From assembly GCF_002005445.1 (NCBI RefSeq), contig NZ_CP014692.1:2418001-2482000 (forward strand): a stretch of 64,000 bases of DNA, read 5' to 3'. The notes below the pieces were generated by a model. The model did no database searches, had not been told where the DNA came from, and saw nothing but the letters and a program-made list of their open reading frames with translations. This DNA comes from Acetobacter aceti. GTDB taxonomy: Bacteria; Pseudomonadota; Alphaproteobacteria; Acetobacterales; Acetobacteraceae. The position numbers were made by a program, and so were the translations under genes. Shown piece after piece: positions 45,387-54,462 of the stretch (position 1 is its first letter; every line of letters begins with the position of its first letter).

Positions 45387-48300
45387 ATCTGGTCTCCTCC
45401 GTCACCTTTCTGAAGCGCGTCCATCTGGCGCTGGCGACGCCGCTCGAACATGGCTTCCATTTCAGCGTAATAGGTCGGCAGGATGAACAGGGTGAGGATC
45501 GTGGCAATTCCCAGTCCTCCCACAACCACAGTCGCCAGCCCGCGCTGCACATCCGTGCCGATGCCGGTTGCGATTGCAGCCGGGAGCATACCCACGGAGG
45601 CAACCGTCGCCGTCATCAGAACAGGACGGAACCGCTCGCCCGCTCCCTCCAGAACCGCGTCGCGCAGGGAATTGCCTTCCGAACGCAGGCGGTTGATGTT
45701 GGAGATCATGATGATTCCGTTCTGGATCGCCACGCCGAACAGCGCGATGAACCCGACCACGGTGGCGACGTTCAGTGTCTCCCCCCGCACATGCAGGGCG
45801 ATCAGACCGCCCAGCGTGGCCAGAGGCACAACGCCCAGCACAAGCACGGCCTGACGGAACAGGCGGAACTCGCCGAACAGGAGCAGGAGCATCACGGCGA
45901 ACATGATCGTCAGCGCCACGCTCAGACGCGCCTGCGCCCGCTGCTGCTGCTGGAAGGTTCCGGCCCATTCCAGACGATATTTCGCAGTGTCAAAGTGAAC
46001 TTCACGGTCGATATGGGTCTGGGCATCCGTCAGGTACTGCGACAGAGGCCGGTCGCCATTGTTCACACGAATGGTGATCTGACGCCGGTTGTTTTCATGC
46101 GCGATATTGCTCTCGCCGGTTTCCAGCCTGATTTTCGCCAGCGCTTCAAGAGGAATGTGATCACCTGACGTGCCCGTCAGCGGAAGATGGCCAAGTTTCT
46201 GAAGATTGGCTGCCTCATCGGGATCAAACCGGACCGTCATGTTGTAGGTCCGGTCACCGACATAGACCTGCGTGACAGGAGCGTCACCAATACCGTTCTG
46301 GATCACAGCCATCACATCGGCAACGGAGACGCCGTAGCGGGCGATGGCCGACCGGTCCACGGCAATGGCGAGTTCCGGAATTTCCGGTCCCTGGAAGATG
46401 GAGGCGTCCCGCGTTCCGTTGACAGAGTGCAGAATGCGCACGATCTCGTCGCCGATCCGCCGCAGTTCTCCGAAATCCTGACCATAGACACGCAGCACCA
46501 GGGGTGAGTGCGCGCCACCGACAAGATCGTTCATGCCGTCTTCAATGGGCTGGCTGATATCGAAGCTGATGCCAGGAACCTGCCGCAGTCGTTCGCGCAG
46601 ACGGCGCTCAAACTGCGCTTTCGTCTCACCTGCAGGCCATGTGCTGTACGGCGTCAGCCCTACAGGCATTTCGATATGCGACGGCGTCCAGGGGTCCGTG
46701 CCGGAATCGTTTCGTCCGAGCTGCGTGATGGCGTAGGAAATTTCCGGGAACTCCCTGACCGCTGCGCGGATTTCACTGGCCATCGCGCTGGCTTTATCCA
46801 GAGAGATTCCAGATGGCAGTCCGATCTGGAGCCAGAGCGCGCCTTCATCCAGTTCAGGCAGAAATTCGCGGCCGGTGCTGAGGCCCAGCACAATCACCAG
46901 AGCAAAAGCAGCCCCGCCGCCGAGATAGGCCAGAAACGGCCGATCCACGATATGACCCAGCCAGCGGATATACTGGTGATGCAGCCATTCAAGCGGCCGG
47001 TTATGAAACAGCCGGTGCGGGTTGCGCATGGCCAGCCATGCCAGAGCCGGTGTCAGCATCGTCGCGCTGAGCAATGCGCCGAACAGCGCGAAACTGACCG
47101 TAAAGGCCATTGGGCGGAACAGCTTGCCTTCCGCTCCCTCGAACGCGAACAGCGGGCTGTAGGCCACAATGATGATCAGCGTCGAGAACAGGATCGACCG
47201 GCCGACATGGTTGGTGACGCCGAGAATATCCTTCATCTGGATTTTCTGTGTCGGACGTTCTTCGCGTATCCGCAGGATCGCTTCCGTCACCACGATGGCG
47301 CCGTCCACCACCACGCCGAAATCGATGGCCCCCAGCGAAAACAGGTTCGCGGGCATCCCGACAAGGTCCATGATCACGAAGACCATCGCCAGCGCCAGCG
47401 GAATGGTCACAGCCGCCACCAGCGCGCTGCGAGGACTGCCGAGAAACACCAGCAACACCACGACCACCAGCAGGACACCCTTGAACACGGTATCCATCAC
47501 CTTTTCAGTGGTCGCCTTCACCAGCATGTCGCGGTCGATGTAGGGGACGATCTTCACGCCCATCGGGTCAAGCTGCTTCTGGAGAAGCGCCACCTGCTCG
47601 TGCACCTTTTCCAGCACCAGAGAGGCGTTCTGCCCGGTGAGCATCGTCACGATGCCCTCGATCGTATCCGGGTTGGAATTCTTGCCGAGAATGCCTTCCC
47701 GCACCTGATGCCCCATCTGGAGACGCCCCAGATCGTTGAGCAGGATCGGCACGCCATGATGCTGGGCCACGGCAATCTCGCCCATGTCGCTTAGCGTCCG
47801 CACAAGGCCGGAGCCACGCACCACATAGGACTGCTCGCCGCGCGTGACCCGTCCGCCACCGGCATTGGCGTTGTTGTTCTGCATCGCCGTGACGACATCG
47901 TTCAGGCCGATACCGTAACGCTGTAACGCGCCGGGCGTCAGGACAAGCTGATATTCCTTCGTGAAACCGCCGAAATTATTGATCGCAGCAATACCGGGAA
48001 TCTGCTGGAGCGCCGGCATGACGATCCAGCGCTGGATATCCGAAAGCTGCATCAGGTTGGCGCGGTCGGATTCCAGCGTATAGCGATAGATCTCGCCGGA
48101 GGGGCCTGTGACCGGCCCGAGACCGGGCGTCGCGCCATACGGCACCGTGACCTGCGCCAGCTGTTCGGTCACACGCTGTCGGGCGAAATAGACGTCTGTT
48201 CCATCCTTGAAAATCAGCGTGATCAGGGACAGTCCGAAGGTGCTGCTGGACCGCGAGTCCACAATCCCCGGCGTGCTGGCAAGCTGCCGTTCCAGCGGAA

Positions 48301-48499
48301 TGGTGATCTGCTGCTCGATCTCTTCGGCGGCCAGACCCGAGACCTGCGTGGAGACCTGAACAGTGACCGCGCCAAGATCCGGGTAGGCTTCGATGGCGAT
48401 GTTGCGCCATGCGAAGAGACCACAGATCGCCAGAATGGCGGCGCCCAGAAAAACGAGACGACGCTGGCGCAGGCAAGCTGCGATGATCGCATTAATCAT
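45383..48499 (-). CDS. CzcA/CusA-type heavy-metal RND efflux pump
   Basis: 1038 residues of the HME-RND family with 12 membrane helices and two large periplasmic loops. The fourth helix carries D-F-G-V-V-V-D-G-A-I-V-V-T-E, the proton-relay motif characteristic of CzcA-like divalent-metal exporters, which argues against a CusA-type monovalent pump. The inner-membrane pump exports metal ions with its adaptor and outer-membrane channel. No metal-sensing regulator is next to it, so the ion (cobalt, zinc or nickel likely) is not fixed. Confidence 0.9.
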   Translation of the reverse strand: MINAIIAACLRQRRLVFLGAAILAICGLFAWRNIAIEAYPDLGAVTVQVSTQVSGLAAEEIEQQITIPLERQLASTPGIVDSRSSSTFGLSLITLIFKDGTDVYFARQRVTEQLAQVTVPYGATPGLGPVTGPSGEIYRYTLESDRANLMQLSDIQRWIVMPALQQIPGIAAINNFGGFTKEYQLVLTPGALQRYGIGLNDVVTAMQNNNANAGGGRVTRGEQSYVVRGSGLVRTLSDMGEIAVAQHHGVPILLNDLGRLQMGHQVREGILGKNSNPDTIEGIVTMLTGQNASLVLEKVHEQVALLQKQLDPMGVKIVPYIDRDMLVKATTEKVMDTVFKGVLLVVVVLLVFLGSPRSALVAAVTIPLALAMVFVIMDLVGMPANLFSLGAIDFGVVVDGAIVVTEAILRIREERPTQKIQMKDILGVTNHVGRSILFSTLIIIVAYSPLFAFEGAEGKLFRPMAFTVSFALFGALLSATMLTPALAWLAMRNPHRLFHNRPLEWLHHQYIRWLGHIVDRPFLAYLGGGAAFALVIVLGLSTGREFLPELDEGALWLQIGLPSGISLDKASAMASEIRAAVREFPEISYAITQLGRNDSGTDPWTPSHIEMPVGLTPYSTWPAGETKAQFERRLRERLRQVPGISFDISQPIEDGMNDLVGGAHSPLVLRVYGQDFGELRRIGDEIVRILHSVNGTRDASIFQGPEIPELAIAVDRSAIARYGVSVADVMAVIQNGIGDAPVTQVYVGDRTYNMTVRFDPDEAANLQKLGHLPLTGTSGDHIPLEALAKIRLETGESNIAHENNRRQITIRVNNGDRPLSQYLTDAQTHIDREVHFDTAKYRLEWAGTFQQQQRAQARLSVALTIMFAVMLLLLFGEFRLFRQAVLVLGVVPLATLGGLIALHVRGETLNVATVVGFIALFGVAIQNGIIMISNINRLRSEGNSLRDAVLEGAGERFRPVLMTATVASVGMLPAAIATGIGTDVQRGLATVVVGGLGIATILTLFILPTYYAEMEAMFERRRQRQMDALQKGDGGDQI

Positions 48500-49625
48500 C
48501 GTTAAGCAGGACCGCGCCGGTCGTCACAATACGGGCGCCGGGAGTCAGTCCCGAGGTAACCCGGCACAGATCGCCATCGTCATAGATGACCTGAACGATC
48601 CTGCGCTCGAACACATGCGGCGACACTTCCACAAACACCGTCACCTGATCATTGTTCATGACCAGTGCCGACTGCGGAACGGAAATGGTTTCCGGCTGCG
48701 GAGCCATGACCGTCATGTTGGCGTACATGTTCGGATGCAGCTTGCGGTCCAGATTGGGCAGAATGACACGCACCATCAGCACCTGCGTATCCGCCTGCAT
48801 GATCGGCTCGATGCCCGACACAGTGGAGTGGAAAACCTGACCGGGAAAGGCGGGAAGCGTCAGATTGACAGCCTGCCCGAGCGCCACGTTGCGGATGTCG
48901 CGTTCAGGAATGCTGGCGACAGCCCAGACCTCGGCGATATTGGTCACCACCGCCAGCGGCTGCGTCAGATCCACGACATTCATACCTTCCGTGGTGTTGA
49001 CGCTTCCGACTGCCCCTTCGATGGGCGACCTCAGAGTGATGACACCACCTGCGCTCACACTGGTGGAAAGAGAGTCGAGATGCGTTTTGGCGCGCTGCTC
49101 TTCGGCCTGCGCCTGCGCGTAGCCGGCCTTTGCATTCTCAACATCCTTGACCGCATCACCTCCGGCAGCCAGCACGGCCTGCGCGCGGCGGAGCATCCGG
49201 CCTGCAAGATCAAGCGCTGCGCTCGCCTTCAGCTCATCAGCGGACGCCTGTGCCGCATCCGCCGAAAGAATGTGGGCGATTTCGTCACCGACATCCACAT
49301 GCTCGCCAACGCGGACGGCGACATCGAGCACCTTTCCGGCAGCCGGTGCGAATACGGTGACGTTCCGGGCGGGTTCCGCCACGATGACGCCGGGCGCGGT
49401 CGTGCCCCGGTTCCAGCGGCTGACCGTGACCGACATAACCGTCAGACGTTTGTCCACCGGTGAGCCTTCCGGCACGGTCACCCGCCCATCCGCCTTACGT
49501 TGTATCGGTGGATGACCGTCCGCAAGCGCCGAACCACCAGTCAGCACAACGAGACCCAGCAGCGCCAGCATGTGTCTGATCGCGCACGTCAACAGCCTCC
49601 CGTTCCGGGCAGTCATTACAGACAT
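48492..49625 (-). CDS. Periplasmic adaptor of the RND efflux system
   Basis: About 377 residues. A signal peptide (L-A-L-L-G-L-V-V-L-T-G-G-S-A-L-A) precedes the membrane-fusion fold: a lipoyl-like half motif (V-F-A-P-A-A-G-K-V-L-D-V-A-V-R-V-G), a helical hairpin (about 150-190), the second half motif (S-P-I-E-G-A-V-G) and a beta-barrel domain. The stop overlaps the pump gene by 8 bp. The start is uncertain; ATG 49625 is chosen to give a normal signal peptide, and the frame stays open to 49751. Confidence 0.88.
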   Translation of the reverse strand: MSVMTARNGRLLTCAIRHMLALLGLVVLTGGSALADGHPPIQRKADGRVTVPEGSPVDKRLTVMSVTVSRWNRGTTAPGVIVAEPARNVTVFAPAAGKVLDVAVRVGEHVDVGDEIAHILSADAAQASADELKASAALDLAGRMLRRAQAVLAAGGDAVKDVENAKAGYAQAQAEEQRAKTHLDSLSTSVSAGGVITLRSPIEGAVGSVNTTEGMNVVDLTQPLAVVTNIAEVWAVASIPERDIRNVALGQAVNLTLPAFPGQVFHSTVSGIEPIMQADTQVLMVRVILPNLDRKLHPNMYANMTVMAPQPETISVPQSALVMNNDQVTVFVEVSPHVFERRIVQVIYDDGDLCRVTSGLTPGARIVTTGAVLLNDD

Positions 49626-49919
49626 GTGGCCAGCCAGACCGGAGACAGCGCCGGGCTCCGGAAGGGCGACCTTGAACCGCACGGGAAAGAAGTCATGAGT
49701 CTTCATTGCAAACCAAGGGAAACCAGAAAGCGAAACATCGAACGGCGGCAAATTCTCTGATGCAATCGCTTACGTCCTGCCTGAGAATGCGTCCCTGCAC
49801 CTAGAACACAGTTGCAGACAGCGCAACGGGCGACAGGCCATCAGACTCGTATCCCTGCCGCAATAAGAATGACATTTGCATGACGATCATGTTTTTCTGA
49901 TGAACACTATCCGCCTGCG

Positions 49920-50657
49920 CTACCTTTTGGGCGCGATCATTTCCTTTTCGGGATAGAGGCAGTCTTTCGTCGCAGCACAGCGCCAGCACTCGGGCCTCCG
50001 CGCCTTGCAGACATATCGCCCCTGCAGGATCAGCCAATGATGTGAATCCCGTAGCAATTCACACGGGATTCGGGCCTCCAGCGCATTTTCCACGTCCAGA
50101 ACCGTCCTGCCACGCGCCAGCCCTGTCCGGTTGGCCAGCCTGTAACAGTGGGTATCGACCGGCATGGCCGGAAGCCCGTAGGCGACGTTCAGGATGACAT
50201 TGGCCGTCTTGCGACCAACACCGGGCAGCGCCTCCAGAGCGTCACGGTCCGCAGGCACTTCGCCATTGTGACGTTCAAGCAGATCACGCGACAGAGCGAC
50301 AATGTTCTTCGCCTTGTTCCGCCACAGGCCGATGGTCTTGATATACGCGCCGACCGCTTCCTCCCCGAGCGCCGCCATTTCCTTCGGACCAGGCGCCACT
50401 GCAAACAGCGCGGGCGTCGCCTTGTTGACGGAACTGTCCGTCGCCTGCGCCGCCAGCGCCGTCGCGACGAGAAGCTGATAGGGCGAACTGAACACAAGCT
50501 CGGTTTCCGGGTCCGGCCATGCCTTTGACAGGTCAGCGAGAAAACGGGTGACTTCCGGCCTGGTCATGTCGCGGGGCGCCATGGCCGTGCCGTTGGGGAG
50601 ACGGGGAATGTCTGCTTTTGTGGGTGGCGTGGTTTTTTTGGAGCGCGTGGAGGCCAT
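49920..50657 (-). CDS. nth: Endonuclease III
   Basis: 245 residues. The helix-hairpin-helix (L-P-G-V-G-R-K-T-A-N-V) carries catalytic Lys150, and Asp168 is in V-D-T-H. The C-terminal iron-sulfur loop is complete: C217-x6-C224-x2-C227-x5-C233, identical in spacing to E. coli Nth. It is a base-excision-repair glycosylase/lyase for oxidised pyrimidines. The first 30 residues are a basic extension. A 10-G run lies in the DNA upstream (50742-50751). Confidence 0.95.
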   Translation of the reverse strand: MASTRSKKTTPPTKADIPRLPNGTAMAPRDMTRPEVTRFLADLSKAWPDPETELVFSSPYQLLVATALAAQATDSSVNKATPALFAVAPGPKEMAALGEEAVGAYIKTIGLWRNKAKNIVALSRDLLERHNGEVPADRDALEALPGVGRKTANVILNVAYGLPAMPVDTHCYRLANRTGLARGRTVLDVENALEARIPCELLRDSHHWLILQGRYVCKARRPECWRCAATKDCLYPEKEMIAPKR

Positions 50658-50909
50658 GAAGCTGTTATTGGTCAGAACAGGGCATTCGTCAAAAACGGGA
50701 AAGGGTTGTCATACTTGGGTGAGCGGTGGATTTGTGTGTGTGGGGGGGGGGAAGGAGCGGTCTATCCACTTGCCTGCATTGACGTCTGAAATGGACGTTG
50801 CCATCAAACCCGGAGCACTTCACTTGGCTTGCGGAGCCGATTGTCTGCCAACGATATTGCCTCGGTGAGGAGAAGTATCGTATCAATAAATCACATAAGC
50901 AGAAGGCTA

Positions 50910-50937
50910 TTGACAGCAGAGAAGTAATACATATGAA
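50910..50937 (+). promoter_or_regulatory. Promoter of the AAA_13 gene, near-leaderless
   Basis: TTGACA (50910-50915) and TATGAA (50932-50937) are 16 bp apart, a near-consensus sigma-70 promoter. Transcription would start around 50944, just before the ATG at 50946, so the mRNA would have almost no leader. No ribosome binding site is seen directly before the ATG, which agrees. Confidence 0.55.
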
Positions 50938-50945
50938 TTCTCTTT

Positions 50946-53243
50946 ATGGGAATTATAGCGAACATTCAGTTATTGCAGGGGATGGGGATTTACTCCAACC
51001 GCGACTCTCATTCCCCCTCTCTAAATTTTTGCCGCTACAACCTTATTTATGGCTTCAATGGATCGGGAAAAAGCACGTTATCTCGTCTCTTTGCCAGCCT
51101 CGAGGCTGGTCGCCCGCATCCAAAACTTCCGAAACACAGCACATTCGAAATGGTGTCCGACGATGGTTCTACTTTCGGATGCCCAAACAATCCCACAGGC
51201 CTTGAACAGCGCCTATTGGTCTTTAACTCCGACTACATTGAGCAAAATCTACAGTGGACCGTGGGACGGGTAAATCCAGTATTTTACATTGGCGTGGACC
51301 AGACTGAAGCCGCAAACGAGCTGACAAGTGTCGAGGGAGAGATTATTAAGGCGGAAGCGAAGAAAGATGCTGCAGGACAGACCCTTAAATCCTTAAAAAA
51401 TGCTTTCACCATCTTCAAAAGAGAGCGAGCGAAGCTTATCGCATCCCGTCTTTATCGCGCCGGCCGCAAGTACGAGGCACCAGCTTTCGCCAAAGACTAC
51501 GAAAAGTGGCAGGCCGATGATCGGCCTCTACTTACGAACGAAGAACTGAGGGCTGCAGAAGATACGCGTCGATTGGCCGAGCCGATGCCCCCCATACAGC
51601 CGCTAATATTCGATGAAATGAATATTGGGGAAGCCTATCGCTTCATCGTCAAGGTTTGCAGTCAGTCACTTGCGATGGTCGCGCTTGATGAAGTGAAGCA
51701 ATATCCTGACATGCTCCTCTGGCTGAAGCAGGGGCGCGACTACCATGAAGCCCATGGGATCTCCGACTGTCTCCTATGTGGTAATGCGTTTTCAGTCGAG
51801 CGTCGGTCGCTTCTCGCAATCACTCTTGACGATAAGGTCGACCGGTTCATTGCCCACCTAACGAGGACAGCCAATCGACTGAGCGAACTGATCCAAACAA
51901 CCACCCGCTTGAGTAGCCAGCTACCAGCCTCGAACGATCTGATGACAGAACTGCGGACCGGCTTCAACGACACCCGGGAAGCTTTATTAAAGGACGTCTC
52001 TCTGCTCTCGGAACAGCTTGCTACACTACAAGCCGTTCTGTCCGCCAAACAGGAACGGCCAGCAACGCCCGCTAATATGCTGTGCGTTGCCAAAGAAGCA
52101 GATGTCACCGCCACTGCGGACCGACTTGCCGCAAGCGTGACAGCCATCAACGAAGCCATTACAACGCACAATAAAGCGATTACCGATTTTACGAAACTGA
52201 AGGATGCGGCCGAGACGGCAATCCGGCAACACTTCGTCACCGTCTACCGTGACGAGTATCGGAGAGCAGAAAAGGATATAAAAAGAGCGGCGGAAAATCA
52301 TAAGGTCGCGACTGATACGGCAACTGCGCTTGAGGAAAAGGCGCACAGGTTACGCCAGAAGATCAGGACCCATGGCCCCGCTGCCGACGTGATCAACAGG
52401 CTGATAGCGGCTTACCTAGGTCACAGCGAACTGACGATTAATCCCGTTGATGAGGGTTACGAACTCCACCGACACGGATCACCAATCACCGGTGTTCCAA
52501 GCGAAGGCGAAAAGACCGCGATTGCGATTTCCTACTTTCTTTCATCCATCAACGCAGAAAACCGAAAAATACAGGACCTGATCGTGGTTGTTGACGATCC
52601 GGTGTCGAGCTTGGATACAAAAGCCCTAAACTATGCCTGCGCGCTTGTAAGGACCCGCCTCGAGAAGGCGGCGCAAGTGTTCATCCTTACCCACAACCTC
52701 CAATGTATGAACGAGTTTAAAAAGGCTTGGAAAGGCAGAGTGCGTCCTCCACCGGGAAAAGCGCCGACTGCTGCCTTCATGTTCATTGATGTTACAATTC
52801 CGGCAGGGCAGACGCGGAGAGCATCAACCATTATTGGAATGTCAAAATTACTACGAGAATATGATTCAGAGTATCATTTTTTATTTAGCCACATTCTCCG
52901 TTTTACAAAACAAGCAGATGCTTACGACGACCACGGCTATATGATCCCCAATGTAATCCGACGGGTGCTAGATGTTTTTCTTGCCTTCAAATGCCCTGGC
53001 AGCAGCGGATTGTCCAGCCAGCTTAACACGCTTTGTACCGACTACCCCGACTTAGACCGCGAAGCACTAACCGCACTCGAGCGTCTCGCACAAGTCGAAT
53101 CCCACTCCGATAACGTCGACGACCTACTATCTTTTTCAAGCATGACGCTAGAGGAAACAAAAAGAGCAGCAAACGCACTCTTTACCATGATTGGAAAAGT
53201 AGATCCGAAACATCTTGAGCGTGTAATTAGACTTTTCAATTAA
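50946..53243 (+). CDS. AAA_13 / RloC-PrrC-like ATPase, putative defence protein
   Basis: 765 residues. Walker A G-F-N-G-S-G-K-S-T (36-44), signature S-E-G-E-K-T (519-524), Walker B V-V-V-D-D-P (548-552), S-S-L-D (554-557) and H583 form a full ABC/SMC-type ATPase. The insert contains coiled-coil-like helices and a C275-x2-C278 pair (D-C-L-L-C-G-N), comparable in position to the zinc hook of RloC. Near the C-terminus R672-x3-D676 and H720 (V-E-S-H-S-D-N) recall the Arg-Glu-His triad of PrrC/RloC anticodon nucleases, with Asp for Glu. No restriction-modification genes are near. Lower GC and different codon use than the flanking nth and mazG suggest transfer. Anticodon-nuclease activity is inference; a plain AAA_13 ATPase without nuclease function is the alternative. 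Confidence 0.8.
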   Translation: MGIIANIQLLQGMGIYSNRDSHSPSLNFCRYNLIYGFNGSGKSTLSRLFASLEAGRPHPKLPKHSTFEMVSDDGSTFGCPNNPTGLEQRLLVFNSDYIEQNLQWTVGRVNPVFYIGVDQTEAANELTSVEGEIIKAEAKKDAAGQTLKSLKNAFTIFKRERAKLIASRLYRAGRKYEAPAFAKDYEKWQADDRPLLTNEELRAAEDTRRLAEPMPPIQPLIFDEMNIGEAYRFIVKVCSQSLAMVALDEVKQYPDMLLWLKQGRDYHEAHGISDCLLCGNAFSVERRSLLAITLDDKVDRFIAHLTRTANRLSELIQTTTRLSSQLPASNDLMTELRTGFNDTREALLKDVSLLSEQLATLQAVLSAKQERPATPANMLCVAKEADVTATADRLAASVTAINEAITTHNKAITDFTKLKDAAETAIRQHFVTVYRDEYRRAEKDIKRAAENHKVATDTATALEEKAHRLRQKIRTHGPAADVINRLIAAYLGHSELTINPVDEGYELHRHGSPITGVPSEGEKTAIAISYFLSSINAENRKIQDLIVVVDDPVSSLDTKALNYACALVRTRLEKAAQVFILTHNLQCMNEFKKAWKGRVRPPPGKAPTAAFMFIDVTIPAGQTRRASTIIGMSKLLREYDSEYHFLFSHILRFTKQADAYDDHGYMIPNVIRRVLDVFLAFKCPGSSGLSSQLNTLCTDYPDLDREALTALERLAQVESHSDNVDDLLSFSSMTLEETKRAANALFTMIGKVDPKHLERVIRLFN

Positions 53244-53281
53244 AGAAAAAATAAAAAAGCGCTGTAATAATATTTTTTCTT
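53243..53281 (+). terminator. A/T-rich hairpin terminator after the AAA_13 gene
   Basis: Perfect 11-bp arms AAGAAAAAATA (53243-53253) and TATTTTTTCTT (53271-53281) around a loop containing AGCGC. The right arm itself supplies the T tract. It starts at the stop codon. Confidence 0.55.
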
Positions 53282-53595
53282 GTTAAAGAATTTATTTTTT
53301 ATTATTAATTATATAGTAATTTATAATATTTCAGCATATTTTCAATAATCTGCCAATTTTCACTATATAAAAATGTGATATATTGATACATTCTCACGAT
53401 TTGTTTTTATCAATTCCTGTCCGCTTTGCGAACGTTTCTCTTAGCAAACGCACGTCTGAGAAAAGAGCGAAAGCCGACGTTACTCTCTTACCAAAAAACC
53501 ATTCCTCTTCTGTCAACTCCCGCTTGTTTCCCTTACTATCTCGCCAACACTGACGCCGTACAAACCACCGCATCCAAGTTTCCACGGAGCACACC
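53282..53595. other. AT-rich intergenic tail of the insertion
   Basis: The first 110 or so bases (to about 53400) are strongly AT-rich, quite unlike the surrounding chromosome; the rest returns to ordinary composition before the mazG ribosome binding site (GGAG). A minus-strand frame of about 65 codons (53394-53598) crosses the region, but nothing supports it as a gene. No target duplication was noticed. Confidence 0.5.
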
Positions 53596-54438
53596 ATGAG
53601 CAAATCCTTCCCCGCAGACTCTTTCATGGACGCCTCCGTTGCTGACGCAGGCCATGAACTGGAACGCCTCATCCGGATCATGGCGCAGTTGCGTGATCCG
53701 GAGACCGGGTGTGCGTGGGATGTACAGCAGACACCGGCCACCGTGGCGCCTTATGCGATAGAGGAAGCCTACGAGGTTGCGGACGCCATTGAGCGGGAAG
53801 CATGGGACGAGACGGCTGATGAACTCGGCGATCTCCTGTTACAGGTGGTATTCCAGTCCCGGATTGCGGAGGAGAAGACGCGTTTCGATTTCGCCGAAGT
53901 TACCCGCCGTATCGCCGACAAGATGGTGCGCCGTCATCCGCATGTGTTTGGCGAGGCGCAAGATATCCGCGACGACAGGGTCGCTCTGACCGCGCAATGG
54001 GAGCAGAACAAGGAGCAGGAACGGCAGAAGCGTTCAGAACATGGTGCGCTGGCGGGTATTCCTCTGGCGCTCCCTGCCCTGCTTCGCGCCAGTAAACTGG
54101 CTTCCCGCGCCGCGCGTGTCGGGTTCGACTGGCCGGATGTCAACGGTGTTGTCGCCAAAGTGCATGAGGAACTGGCCGAAGTGGAAGCAGAAATCGCGTC
54201 CGGTGACAGGGCAGCTCTTCAGGATGAAGTGGGTGATCTGCTTTTTTCCGTCGCCAGTCTGGCCCGCAGGCTCGATCTCGATCCGGAAGCCTGCCTGCGA
54301 CAGGCCAATGGCAAGTTCACCCGCCGCTTTGAGGCCGTCGAAAGCCTGCTCGCCCTGAAAGGTCTGACACCGGCGGAATGCGATGTGGAAAAGCTCGACG
54401 CAGTCTGGAACGAGGTCAAGAGACAGGAAAAATCCTGA
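53596..54438 (+). CDS. mazG: Nucleoside triphosphate pyrophosphohydrolase MazG
   Basis: 280 residues with two MazG domains. The first has E-E-A-Y-E-V-A-D-A-I and D-E-L-G-D-L-L-L-Q-V metal-binding motifs; the second has E-E-L-A-E-V-E-A-E-I and D-E-V-G-D-L-L-F-S-V. The enzyme hydrolyses nucleoside triphosphates to monophosphates and may clean the nucleotide pool or lower ppGpp. GGAG lies before the ATG. It is convergent with the TPR-glycosyltransferase gene 25 bases away. Confidence 0.93.
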   Translation: MSKSFPADSFMDASVADAGHELERLIRIMAQLRDPETGCAWDVQQTPATVAPYAIEEAYEVADAIEREAWDETADELGDLLLQVVFQSRIAEEKTRFDFAEVTRRIADKMVRRHPHVFGEAQDIRDDRVALTAQWEQNKEQERQKRSEHGALAGIPLALPALLRASKLASRAARVGFDWPDVNGVVAKVHEELAEVEAEIASGDRAALQDEVGDLLFSVASLARRLDLDPEACLRQANGKFTRRFEAVESLLALKGLTPAECDVEKLDAVWNEVKRQEKS

Positions 54439-54462
54439 CATTTAAAAGTATTTTCCGGATAC

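Noticed and set aside
46508..47794. 428-codon plus-strand open frame
   Set aside because: Antisense to the efflux pump gene; His/Arg/Gln-rich translation typical of shadow frames.
50742..50751. Run of ten G bases upstream of the AAA_13 gene, considered as a phase-variation switch
   Set aside because: It lies about 160 bases upstream of the promoter and in no reading frame, so slippage would not obviously change expression.
53394..53741. Minus-strand open frame in the AT-rich interval, running into mazG
   Set aside because: The part outside mazG is only about 65 codons, with no ribosome binding site or recognised motif; the rest is a mazG shadow.
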